NCBI GenBank assembly: GCA_025925615.1
Contig: JAICLN010000215.1
Location: 1 to 7,286 of the forward strand
Origin: Actinomycetospora sp.
GTDB taxonomy: Bacteria; Actinomycetota; Actinomycetes; Mycobacteriales; Pseudonocardiaceae
Direction: 5' to 3'
DNA: 7,286 bases
Both the position numbers and the translations under genes were made by a program. Below the pieces are notes generated by a model that was not told the DNA's origin, did not search any database, and saw nothing but the letters and a program-made list of their open reading frames with translations. The stretch's first letter is position 1, and each line of letters opens with the position of its first letter. Of this stretch, positions 1 to 5,809 are shown piece by piece.

Positions 1-1
1 C

Positions 2-790
2 CGCGACTACGACCTGATCCTCGACGGCACCGACCACTTCGCCACGCGCTACCTGGTGAACGACGCCGCCGTGCTGCTGGGCAAGCCCTACGTCTGGGGC
101 TCGATCTTCCGCTTCGAGGGCCAGGTCTCGGTCTTCTGGGAGGACGCCCCGAACGGCCAGGGCCTCAACTACCGGCACCTCTACCCCGAGCCCCCGCCGC
201 CGGGCATGGTCCCGTCGTGCGCCGAGGGCGGCGTGCTGGGCGTGCTGTGCGCCTCGATCGGCTCGATCATGGTCACCGAGGCGATCAAGCTGATCACGGG
301 CATCGGCGACACCCTGCTCGGCCGGCTGATGGTCTACGACGCCCTGGACATGGAGTACCGCCAGGTCAAGATCCGTCGGGACCCGAACGCCACCGAGGTC
401 ACCGAGCTGATCGACTACGAGGCGTTCTGCGGCGTGGTCTCCGACGAGGCGCAGTCCGCGGCGGCCGGGCACACGATCACCCCGGTCGAGCTCAAGGAGA
501 AGATCGACGCGGGCGACAAGTTCGAGCTGATCGACGTCCGCGAGCCCCACGAGTGGGAGATCGTCCGCATCCCGGGCGCGAAGCTCATCCCGAAGGACAA
601 GATCCTCTCGGGCGAGGCGTTCGCGGAGATCCCCCAGGACCGCCAGACGATCCTCTACTGCAAGTCGGGCGTCCGGTCGGCCGAGGCGCTCTCCGCGCTG
701 CAGCACGCCGGCTTCTCGAACGCCGTGCACGTGGGCGGGGGCGTGACCGGCTGGGCCCAGCAGGTCGACACCTCCCTGCCGACGTACTGA
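2..790 (+). CDS. moeZ: MoeZ/MoeBR-type adenylyltransferase/sulfurtransferase, 5' end missing
   Basis: This is the last 262 residues of a protein usually near 390 residues, so about 130 N-terminal residues, including the nucleotide-binding loop, lie outside the window. Reading frame 2 is open from the left edge; the GTG at 56 is internal, because conserved family sequence (YDLILDGTDHFATRYL) precedes it. The ThiF/MoeB domain continues through WGSIFRFEGQ and PPPPGMVPSCAEGG (Cys codon 218-220). No CxxC zinc pairs of E. coli MoeB type are seen, as is usual for mycobacterial MoeZ. A rhodanese domain follows (about 480-780) with the active-site loop YCKSGVRS (Cys codon 659-661). Known role of the family: ATP-dependent adenylation, then thiocarboxylation, of ubiquitin-like sulfur carriers such as CysO and MoaD for cysteine, molybdenum cofactor and some thiosugar pathways, in the cytosol. 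Oddity: the usual GTDN motif reads GTDH. Function is well supported; which carriers it serves cannot be read here. Confidence 0.93.
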   Translation, partial: RDYDLILDGTDHFATRYLVNDAAVLLGKPYVWGSIFRFEGQVSVFWEDAPNGQGLNYRHLYPEPPPPGMVPSCAEGGVLGVLCASIGSIMVTEAIKLITGIGDTLLGRLMVYDALDMEYRQVKIRRDPNATEVTELIDYEAFCGVVSDEAQSAAAGHTITPVELKEKIDAGDKFELIDVREPHEWEIVRIPGAKLIPKDKILSGEAFAEIPQDRQTILYCKSGVRSAEALSALQHAGFSNAVHVGGGVTGWAQQVDTSLPTY

Positions 791-826
791 GGGGCGTCGC
801 GGTTCCTCCGCTCTGACCCGCAGTGA

Positions 827-876
827 GCCGAGTGGACCCTCACGACTGTCGTACCGGCCGTGAGGGTCCACTCGGC
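827..876. terminator. Perfect 18-bp hairpin downstream of moeZ
   Basis: The arms 827-844 (GCCGAGTGGACCCTCACG) and 859-876 are exact reverse complements, separated by a 14-base loop. The hairpin lies 36 bases after the moeZ stop. No T-run follows, which is common for presumed terminators in high-GC actinomycetes. I infer transcription termination, possibly from both directions. The same core, CGAGTGGAC, recurs in the next hairpin, so it may belong to a dispersed intergenic repeat family. Confidence 0.65.
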
Positions 877-892
877 CTTCGTCATGCCCGAC

Positions 893-955
893 CGCGGACG
901 TCGAGTGGACCCCCGCGGCTGCCGCCGCAACCCTCCGCGTCCACTCGATGCCGCG
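893..955. repeat. Second, interrupted hairpin with the same CGAGTGGAC core
   Basis: The inner arms TCGAGTGGAC (901-910) and GTCCACTCGA (939-948) pair perfectly over 10 bp. Pairing continues inward between GCGG (915-918) and CCGC (935-938) after a 4-base C bulge. It continues outward between CGCGG (893-897) and CCGCG (951-955) around a bulged A at 898. It begins 16 bases after the previous hairpin. It could be a back-up terminator or a second copy of a short palindromic repeat. The sequence alone does not tell these apart. Confidence 0.55.
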
Positions 956-1177
956 ACCGAGCCACGTGCGCGGAGTGCGACCTCGGTGACCGTGCTCACC
1001 GCGGTGTATCCGGCCACCCCCGGATGCGACGCAGCGCGACGGAGCGGCGCGGAGTCGCCCCGAGAAGCGACGGAGCGTGACGAATCGGACGCCACCGACG
1101 GCTGAACCTCGCGACCCTGGTGTCACACTGAGGACACGATCGCCCTACGCGGCGGTCACGACCGCGAGGGGTGGGAC
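956..1177 (+). promoter_or_regulatory. Presumed promoter/leader of the fused glycan-synthesis gene
   Basis: This is the non-coding remainder of the 387-base gap before the fused gene; I find no credible small gene in it. It contains three short inverted repeats: CGGTGA/TCACCG (984-989 and 996-1001), ATCCGG/CCGGAT (1008-1013 and 1020-1025) and GTGTC/GACAC (1120-1124 and 1133-1137). Any of these could be an operator or chance structure in GC-rich DNA. No convincing -35/-10 pair can be picked out. The promoter is inferred only because a + strand gene starts here behind likely terminators. Confidence 0.35.
1166..1171 (+). promoter_or_regulatory. Ribosome binding site GAGGGG for the fused gene
   Basis: GAGGGG lies six bases before the GTG at 1178. 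It supports that GTG as the start. The start also places a short Arg-rich segment directly ahead of the first membrane helix, as expected for a signal anchor. Confidence 0.6.
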
Positions 1178-4100
1178 GTGGCGCGACGCCGTGATGCGAC
1201 CCGTCCCCAGCGGTCCTGGGGCACATGGATCGTCACGACCGTCCTCGTCGTGCTGATCGCGACCGTCCTCGCCGTCACCGGCCTCGTGAACGCCTCGATC
1301 GGCAACGACGCCGTCCCCCACGAGCAGGGCGACAGCTCGGCGGTCCCCACGGACGTCGCCCACGGCGGCACGTTCGTCGACGGCCGGACCGACCCCGCCC
1401 GCTCCTCCGCGATCCCGCCCCGCACCGTGGCGCTGACCTTCGACGACGGCCCGGACCCGACCTGGACCCCGCAGATCCTCGCCGTCCTCGCGAAGCACCG
1501 CGTGCCGGGGACGTTCTTCGTCGTCGGCTCGCTCGCCGTGCGCCACCCCGAGCTGCTGCGCGACATCCGGGCCTCCGGCAGCGAGATCGGCATCCACACC
1601 TTCACCCACGTCGATCTCTCGGAGGTCCCGGACTGGCGCCTCGAGCGCGAGCTCGGCGAGACCCAGCTCGCGATCGCCGGGGCGACCGGCGAGACGACCT
1701 ACCTCGTGCGGCCCCCCTTCTCCTCGACCGTCGACGCCATCGACGACCGCGCCTACGCCGCGCTCCTCGCCTCCGGCCGCGACGGCTACGTCAACGTCTT
1801 CACCGACGTCGACGGCGAGGACTGGCAGCGCCCCGGCGTCGACGCGATCGTCCGCAACGCCACCCCGCGCGACGGCGCGGGCGCGACGGTGCTGCTCCAC
1901 GACGCCGGCGGGGACCGCTCGGAGACCGTCGCCGCACTCGACCGCCTCATCCCGGAGCTCCAGGCCCGCGGCTACCGGTTCGCCACCGCGACCGACGCGG
2001 TCGGGGCGCCCACGGCCGCCGCCCCGGCGCCGCAGCGGGACCGCGTGGTCGGCGGCGGCCTCGTCACCACGGTCGACCTCGCCACCGGCGCGGTGCGCTT
2101 CCTGGAGGGCCTGCTCATCGCGGTGGGCGCCGTCGTCGTCCTGCGCCTGCTGCTCACGCTCGTCGTCGCCCGCCGCCACGCCCGACGTCGTCGGGACCCG
2201 TCGTTCTCGTGGGGACCGGAGGTCCGCGACCCGGTCTCGGTGATCGTCCCGGCCTACAACGAGACCGAGAACATCGAGGCCACCCTGCGCTCGATCCTCG
2301 CGAACGACCACCCGCTGGAGATCGTGGTCGTCGACGACGGGTCCAGCGACGGCACGGCGGAGCTGGTCGAGTCGCTGGCGCTGCCCGCGGTCCGGGTCAT
2401 CCGCCAGCCCAACAGCGGCAAGCCGATCGCGCTCAACACCGGCGTCGCCCGCGCCCAGCACGACCTAGTGATCATGATGGACGGCGACACCGTCTTCCAG
2501 CCCGACACCGTGGGCCGGCTCGTGGCGCCGTTCGCGGACCCGGCGATCGGGGCGGTCGCGGGCAACGTCAAGGTCGCGAACCGCACTGCGCTGATCCCGC
2601 GCCTGCAGCACATCGAGTACGTCGTCGGGTTCGGCATCGACCGGCGCGTGCAGGACACACTGCAGGCGATCACGACGATCCCCGGCGCGGCCGGCGCGTT
2701 CCGGCGCCAGGCGGTCCTCGACGTCGGGGGCCTGTCGCTGGACACCCTCGCCGAGGACACCGACCTCACGATCGCGCTGGGCCGCGAGGGCTGGCGCGTG
2801 GTCTACGAGGAGCGCGCGATCGCCTGGACCGAGGCGCCGACCACGCTCACGCAGCTGTGGCGGCAGCGCTACCGGTGGACCTACGGGACGATGCAGGCGG
2901 TCTGGAAGCACCGCCGGTCGCTGCGCGAGCGGGGCGCGTCGCGGCGCACCGGGTGGCTCGGGCTCGGGCACATCGCCGTCTTCCAGGTGCTGTTCCCGCT
3001 GGCCGCGCCCCTGGTCGACATCTTCTTCGTCTACGGCCTGGTCTTCGGCGACCCGGCGACGACGCTCGTGCTCTGGGGCTCGATGCTGCTGGTCCAGACC
3101 GCGTCCGCGGCGTACGCCTTCCGGCTCGACGGCGAGCCCGCGGGGCCGCTCTGGGTCGCCCCGGTGCAGCAGCTGCTCTACCGGCCGCTGATGTACGCGG
3201 TGCTGGTGCGCTCGCTGCTCTCGGCGGTCACCGGGGGCCGGGTGCGCTGGCAGCGGATGCAGCGGCTCGGAGCGCTCCGGGCGCTGATGCCGGGGCCCGC
3301 TCCTGCCCCCTCCGATGCAAGCGAAGGGTCGTCGCTTGCATCCAGTGCCAGGAAAGCCCCGTCGTCGAGCGGGACGACGACGGGTACTGCGGCTCCGGCC
3401 ACACGGTTCGAGGCCACCCGGGTGGAGGCGACCGCGGCCGTGCCCGAGCCCGGGCGTTCGCGCTGGCTGGACGTCCTGCGCGCCCTCGCCGTGCTGCAGC
3501 TCATCGCCTACCACGCCCTGGGTTGGGGCTGGCTGTCCTTCGTGTTCCCCGCGGTGGGCGTGGCCTTCGCGCTCGCCGGCTCGCTGATGCTGCGCTCGCT
3601 GGGGCGCGCCGAGGCCGTGGACGTCATCGGGCGCCGGCTGCGGCGGGTGCTTCCGCCGTTCTGGCTGTTCGGGCTCGTCGTCGTCCCGGTCATGCTCTGG
3701 CACGGGTTCGGCGACGACCCGGTGCCCGAGGCCGCGCAGTGGCTGTTCTGGGTGCTGCCGGTGCTCGACCCGCCCGGGAGCGCGTGGGCGTCCGACGCGA
3801 CCGTCGTGCTCGCCTTCCTCCGCACCTACCTGTGGCTGGTGCTGCTCACGCCGCTGCTCCTCGCCGCGTGGCGTCGGCGCCCGGCGGTGGCGATCGCGGT
3901 GCCCCTGGGCATCGTCGTCGTCGATTCCCTTCTCGGTGGCGGGGTGCGCGAGTTCGGTGCCGTCGGGTCGGCGCTCGTCGACGCGTCGGTGTTCGCGGGC
4001 TGCTGGATGGTCGGGTTCGCCCACCGCGACGGCAGCCTGCGCCGCCTCGCTGCGGGCTGGACGGTGCCCATCGGCGGGGTCGCGATCGCCGGCGGGGTCG

Positions 4101-5158
4101 CGTGGGCGGTCCTGCACCCGGCCGGCGAGGACGGGATCGACCTCAACGACATCCCGCTGGGCGAGGCCCTGGTGTCGCTGGGCGTGGTGCTGCTCGTGCT
4201 CCGCTGCGCCCCGCGCCTGGCCTGGGTCGACCGCGTCCCCGGCCTCGGCCGGCTGATCACGGTGATCAACGCCCGCGTGCTGACGATCTACCTCTGGCAC
4301 AACGTCGCGATCGCCCTCGCCGTGCCGCTCGACGCCCGGCTGGGGTGGCCGTCGACCGGTGCCCTCATCGGCACCTCGTTGGTCCTGACGACGGCGTTCG
4401 CGCTCGGCCTCGGGTGGATCGAGGACCTCGCCGCCGGACGACACCCCGCCCTGCTGCCCGGGCCCGACCAGCGCCCGCTGCGCCGCCGCGACTCGCGCCG
4501 TCCCGCGCCGGCGCCCCCGGTGATCGGCGACGGCGGGCTGGCCCTGCCCGCGCAGACCGAGGAGAGCCCGCTCGCGGCGCTCAACGCGCTGCGCCCCGCG
4601 TCGGACTTCCGGCGCGATCCGCGGTTCGCGGCGCCGGCACCCGTCGCGGCCCGGGGGACGGTCAGCCCCGTCGCGACCCGCTCGCTGCCACCCGGCCCGG
4701 CACGTCCGGGCTCGCCTGCGCGGCCACCCGGCACGGTGCCGCCGGGGACGGTGCCCCCGAACACGGTGCCCCCGGGCACGGTGCCGTCGGCGTCCGTCCG
4801 GGCGGCCCCGTCCGATCCGCTCGCCCGGGTGCCCGATGCGCGGCGGACCGGCCCCACGTCGCACCCGGGAACCCCGGTCCCCGCGCCGCCCGCTCCCGCC
4901 CACGCGCACCACTCCGCCGACGACGAGGACGCGATCACCGGCGTCGTGGGTCGCGCCCCCACCGGGCGCCGGCGGCGGCTGATGTCGTTCGGCGAGGACG
5001 AGCCGGTGACCGACACGGACACCGGCCGGGTGGGCGCGGGTCGGCACGCCTCCCGCCCGGACGGTGACGGGCCGTCGGGAGGGCGCGGCTCCCACCGGAC
5101 CGAGCGCGAGACCCCGTCCGGCCACGACCCGAGCACCCCGAGCCGGCACCGCCGCTGA
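1178..5158 (+). CDS. Trifunctional fusion: polysaccharide deacetylase - processive GT2 glycosyltransferase - acyltransferase-3
   Basis: One uninterrupted frame of 1326 residues. Residues 16-37 form a signal-anchor helix after MARRR. A NodB/CE4 deacetylase follows (about 80-275) with TFDDGP (D89, D90), HTFTH (H140, H144), RPPF (178-181), DW (215-216) and LLHD (H241, D242): the full metal and catalytic set. After a second helix (about 310-331) and an Arg-rich stretch comes a GT2 domain (352-691): VDDGSSDGT (D386, D387), MDGD (D435, D437), AEDTD (D527) and QRYRW (563-567), the mark of processive synthases, then about three hydrophobic segments. A Ser/Ala/Thr linker (692-760) leads to an acyltransferase-3 domain (about 762-1085) with WLDVLRAL (R768), YHA (H779), about ten hydrophobic segments and YLWHN (1038-1042). 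A disordered tail ends the protein. Known relatives are IcaA/IcaB/IcaC, NodC/NodB and actinobacterial deacetylase-GT2 fusions. Inferred role: synthesis, export, deacetylation and perhaps O-acylation of a PNAG-like or other aminosugar glycan at the membrane. Sugar and acyl group are unknown. It appears monocistronic. Confidence 0.92.
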   Translation: MARRRDATRPQRSWGTWIVTTVLVVLIATVLAVTGLVNASIGNDAVPHEQGDSSAVPTDVAHGGTFVDGRTDPARSSAIPPRTVALTFDDGPDPTWTPQILAVLAKHRVPGTFFVVGSLAVRHPELLRDIRASGSEIGIHTFTHVDLSEVPDWRLERELGETQLAIAGATGETTYLVRPPFSSTVDAIDDRAYAALLASGRDGYVNVFTDVDGEDWQRPGVDAIVRNATPRDGAGATVLLHDAGGDRSETVAALDRLIPELQARGYRFATATDAVGAPTAAAPAPQRDRVVGGGLVTTVDLATGAVRFLEGLLIAVGAVVVLRLLLTLVVARRHARRRRDPSFSWGPEVRDPVSVIVPAYNETENIEATLRSILANDHPLEIVVVDDGSSDGTAELVESLALPAVRVIRQPNSGKPIALNTGVARAQHDLVIMMDGDTVFQPDTVGRLVAPFADPAIGAVAGNVKVANRTALIPRLQHIEYVVGFGIDRRVQDTLQAITTIPGAAGAFRRQAVLDVGGLSLDTLAEDTDLTIALGREGWRVVYEERAIAWTEAPTTLTQLWRQRYRWTYGTMQAVWKHRRSLRERGASRRTGWLGLGHIAVFQVLFPLAAPLVDIFFVYGLVFGDPATTLVLWGSMLLVQTASAAYAFRLDGEPAGPLWVAPVQQLLYRPLMYAVLVRSLLSAVTGGRVRWQRMQRLGALRALMPGPAPAPSDASEGSSLASSARKAPSSSGTTTGTAAPATRFEATRVEATAAVPEPGRSRWLDVLRALAVLQLIAYHALGWGWLSFVFPAVGVAFALAGSLMLRSLGRAEAVDVIGRRLRRVLPPFWLFGLVVVPVMLWHGFGDDPVPEAAQWLFWVLPVLDPPGSAWASDATVVLAFLRTYLWLVLLTPLLLAAWRRRPAVAIAVPLGIVVVDSLLGGGVREFGAVGSALVDASVFAGCWMVGFAHRDGSLRRLAAGWTVPIGGVAIAGGVAWAVLHPAGEDGIDLNDIPLGEALVSLGVVLLVLRCAPRLAWVDRVPGLGRLITVINARVLTIYLWHNVAIALAVPLDARLGWPSTGALIGTSLVLTTAFALGLGWIEDLAAGRHPALLPGPDQRPLRRRDSRRPAPAPPVIGDGGLALPAQTEESPLAALNALRPASDFRRDPRFAAPAPVAARGTVSPVATRSLPPGPARPGSPARPPGTVPPGTVPPNTVPPGTVPSASVRAAPSDPLARVPDARRTGPTSHPGTPVPAPPAPAHAHHSADDEDAITGVVGRAPTGRRRRLMSFGEDEPVTDTDTGRVGAGRHASRPDGDGPSGGRGSHRTERETPSGHDPSTPSRHRR
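3314..3342. repeat. Perfect 11-bp inverted repeat inside the linker of the fused gene
   Basis: GATGCAAGCGA (3314-3324) and TCGCTTGCATC (3332-3342) are exact reverse complements around a 7-base loop. The arms are more AT-rich than the DNA around them and lie inside the coding frame, encoding linker residues 713-722 between the glycosyltransferase and acyltransferase domains. The following CAGTGCCAGGAAAGCCCC (3343-3360) is also unlike the local codon style and may belong to the same unit. It resembles a REP-like or small palindromic element tolerated because it keeps the frame and falls in a disordered linker. A function as an RNA hairpin is an alternative. Confidence 0.7.
4724..4783 (+). repeat. 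Four tandem 15-base units encoding PPGTV
   Basis: Four in-frame copies of a 15-base unit ending in ACGGTG encode PPGTV, PPGTV, PPNTV and PPGTV (residues 1183-1202 of the fused protein). The copies differ at scattered bases, mostly silent, so this is not a fresh duplication. They sit in the Pro/Arg/Ala-rich C-terminal tail. Copy number of such units can change by slippage or recombination. Confidence 0.8.
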
Positions 5159-5193
5159 GCCGCGCCGTCACGTCTCGACGAAGGGCACTGGGC

Positions 5194-5219
5194 GCAGGTC
5201 CGCGGGCGGTCGGGCCTGC
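5194..5219. terminator. Hairpin between convergent genes
   Basis: The arms GCAGGTCCG (5194-5202) and CGGGCCTGC (5211-5219) form a 9-bp stem with one G-T pair and an 8-base loop. It lies in the 92-base gap between the + strand fused gene and the - strand reductase gene, which end facing each other. This is the natural place for a shared bidirectional terminator. There is no T-run on either side. Confidence 0.5.
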
Positions 5220-5250
5220 CCTGTGTGCTCCTGATCAACTGGCTCGGGGG

Positions 5251-5781
5251 TCAGCGCACGACGCGGTACCAGTGCGGGGTGTCGTCCGCGATCGACTCGA
5301 GACGGACCGGCGCCGCCCCGGGACGGCCCGGGAAGAGCCGCGTCCCGTCGCCGAGCAGGACGGGGACGACGAGGACGAACACCTCGTCGAGGAGTCCCGC
5401 GGCGAGGCACTGCGAGGCCACGTCCGCGCCGAGGATCGTCACCGACCTCTCGCCCGCCGCCGCCCGGGCCGCGTCGACGGCGGAGGTCAGGTCCGTCGCG
5501 AAGGTGAGGCCGGGTGGGGCGGTCGGCGGCGGGCGGTGGGTGAGGACGACCGCGGGCCCGTCGTACTGTCCGCCGAAGGCCCCCTCGGCGTCGGTGCCGC
5601 GGTTCGGGTCGTCGCCGTCGTGGGTCCGTCGCCCGACGAGGAGCGCGCCGACGTCGGCCAGCAGCCGCTCGGCGGCCGGGTTCGGGGCGCCGGCGAACTC
5701 GGCCAGCCAGCTCATGTCCCCGCCCGGGCCGGCGAGGTAGCCGTCGAGCGAGACGGCCGCGGAGTAGATCAGGCGTGCCAC
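5251..5781 (-). CDS. RibD C-terminal/DHFR-like family reductase
   Basis: A 176-residue protein, normal length for stand-alone RibD-C-domain (DHFR-fold) proteins of actinomycetes. Family sequence is visible at the N-terminus (IYSAAVSLDGYLAGPGGDMSW, residues 5-25, written here in part: SLDGYLAGPGGD), in the middle (ALLVGRRTHD, 46-55) and near the C-terminus (VTILGADVASQ, 114-124, and VVPVLLGDGTRLF, 138-150). Proteins of this fold generally bind NADPH and reduce a pterin- or pyrimidine-like substrate, but the true substrate of this subgroup is mostly unknown. The GTG start at 5781 is fixed by a strong AGGAGG five bases upstream and by homology starting at once. It follows the hydrolase gene after 28 bases on the same strand, so the two are probably co-transcribed. 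It is not expected to be the essential folate-pathway FolA enzyme. Confidence 0.88.
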   Translation of the reverse strand: MARLIYSAAVSLDGYLAGPGGDMSWLAEFAGAPNPAAERLLADVGALLVGRRTHDGDDPNRGTDAEGAFGGQYDGPAVVLTHRPPPTAPPGLTFATDLTSAVDAARAAAGERSVTILGADVASQCLAAGLLDEVFVLVVPVLLGDGTRLFPGRPGAAPVRLESIADDTPHWYRVVR

Positions 5782-5786
5782 GAGGG

Positions 5787-5792
5787 CCTCCT
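5787..5792 (-). promoter_or_regulatory. Ribosome binding site AGGAGG for the RibD-C/DHFR-like gene
   Basis: On the - strand AGGAGG stands five bases before the GTG at 5781. The match to the anti-Shine-Dalgarno sequence is perfect, and it settles the start codon. It lies in the 28-base spacer after the hydrolase stop codon. Confidence 0.75.
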
Positions 5793-5809
5793 CGGATCGG
5801 GTTCGTCCG

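Noticed and set aside
791..1177. Small protein genes in the moeZ-fusion gap (for example frames at 823-1080 and 655-1095)
   Set aside because: The frames run through the hairpins, have Arg/Ser-rich random-looking translations and no supporting ribosome sites.
3268..3279. 12-base perfect palindrome CGGAGCGCTCCG within the fused gene
   Set aside because: Short GC-only palindromes are frequent by chance in such DNA; unlike the 3314-3342 repeat it has no loop and no unusual composition.
3287..3289. Internal ATG as a separate start for the acyltransferase domain
   Set aside because: No clear ribosome site precedes it and no stop separates it from the glycosyltransferase, so a single fused product is simpler; a minor internal product cannot be excluded.
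2465..5149. Very long open frame on the - strand opposite the fused gene, and others at 1145-2461 (-) and 1225-5067 (+, another frame)
   Set aside because: Their translations are low-complexity Arg/Gly/Ala/Pro strings without domain motifs. Such shadow frames are expected in GC-rich DNA where stops are rare; the frame from 1178 carries all the catalytic motifs.
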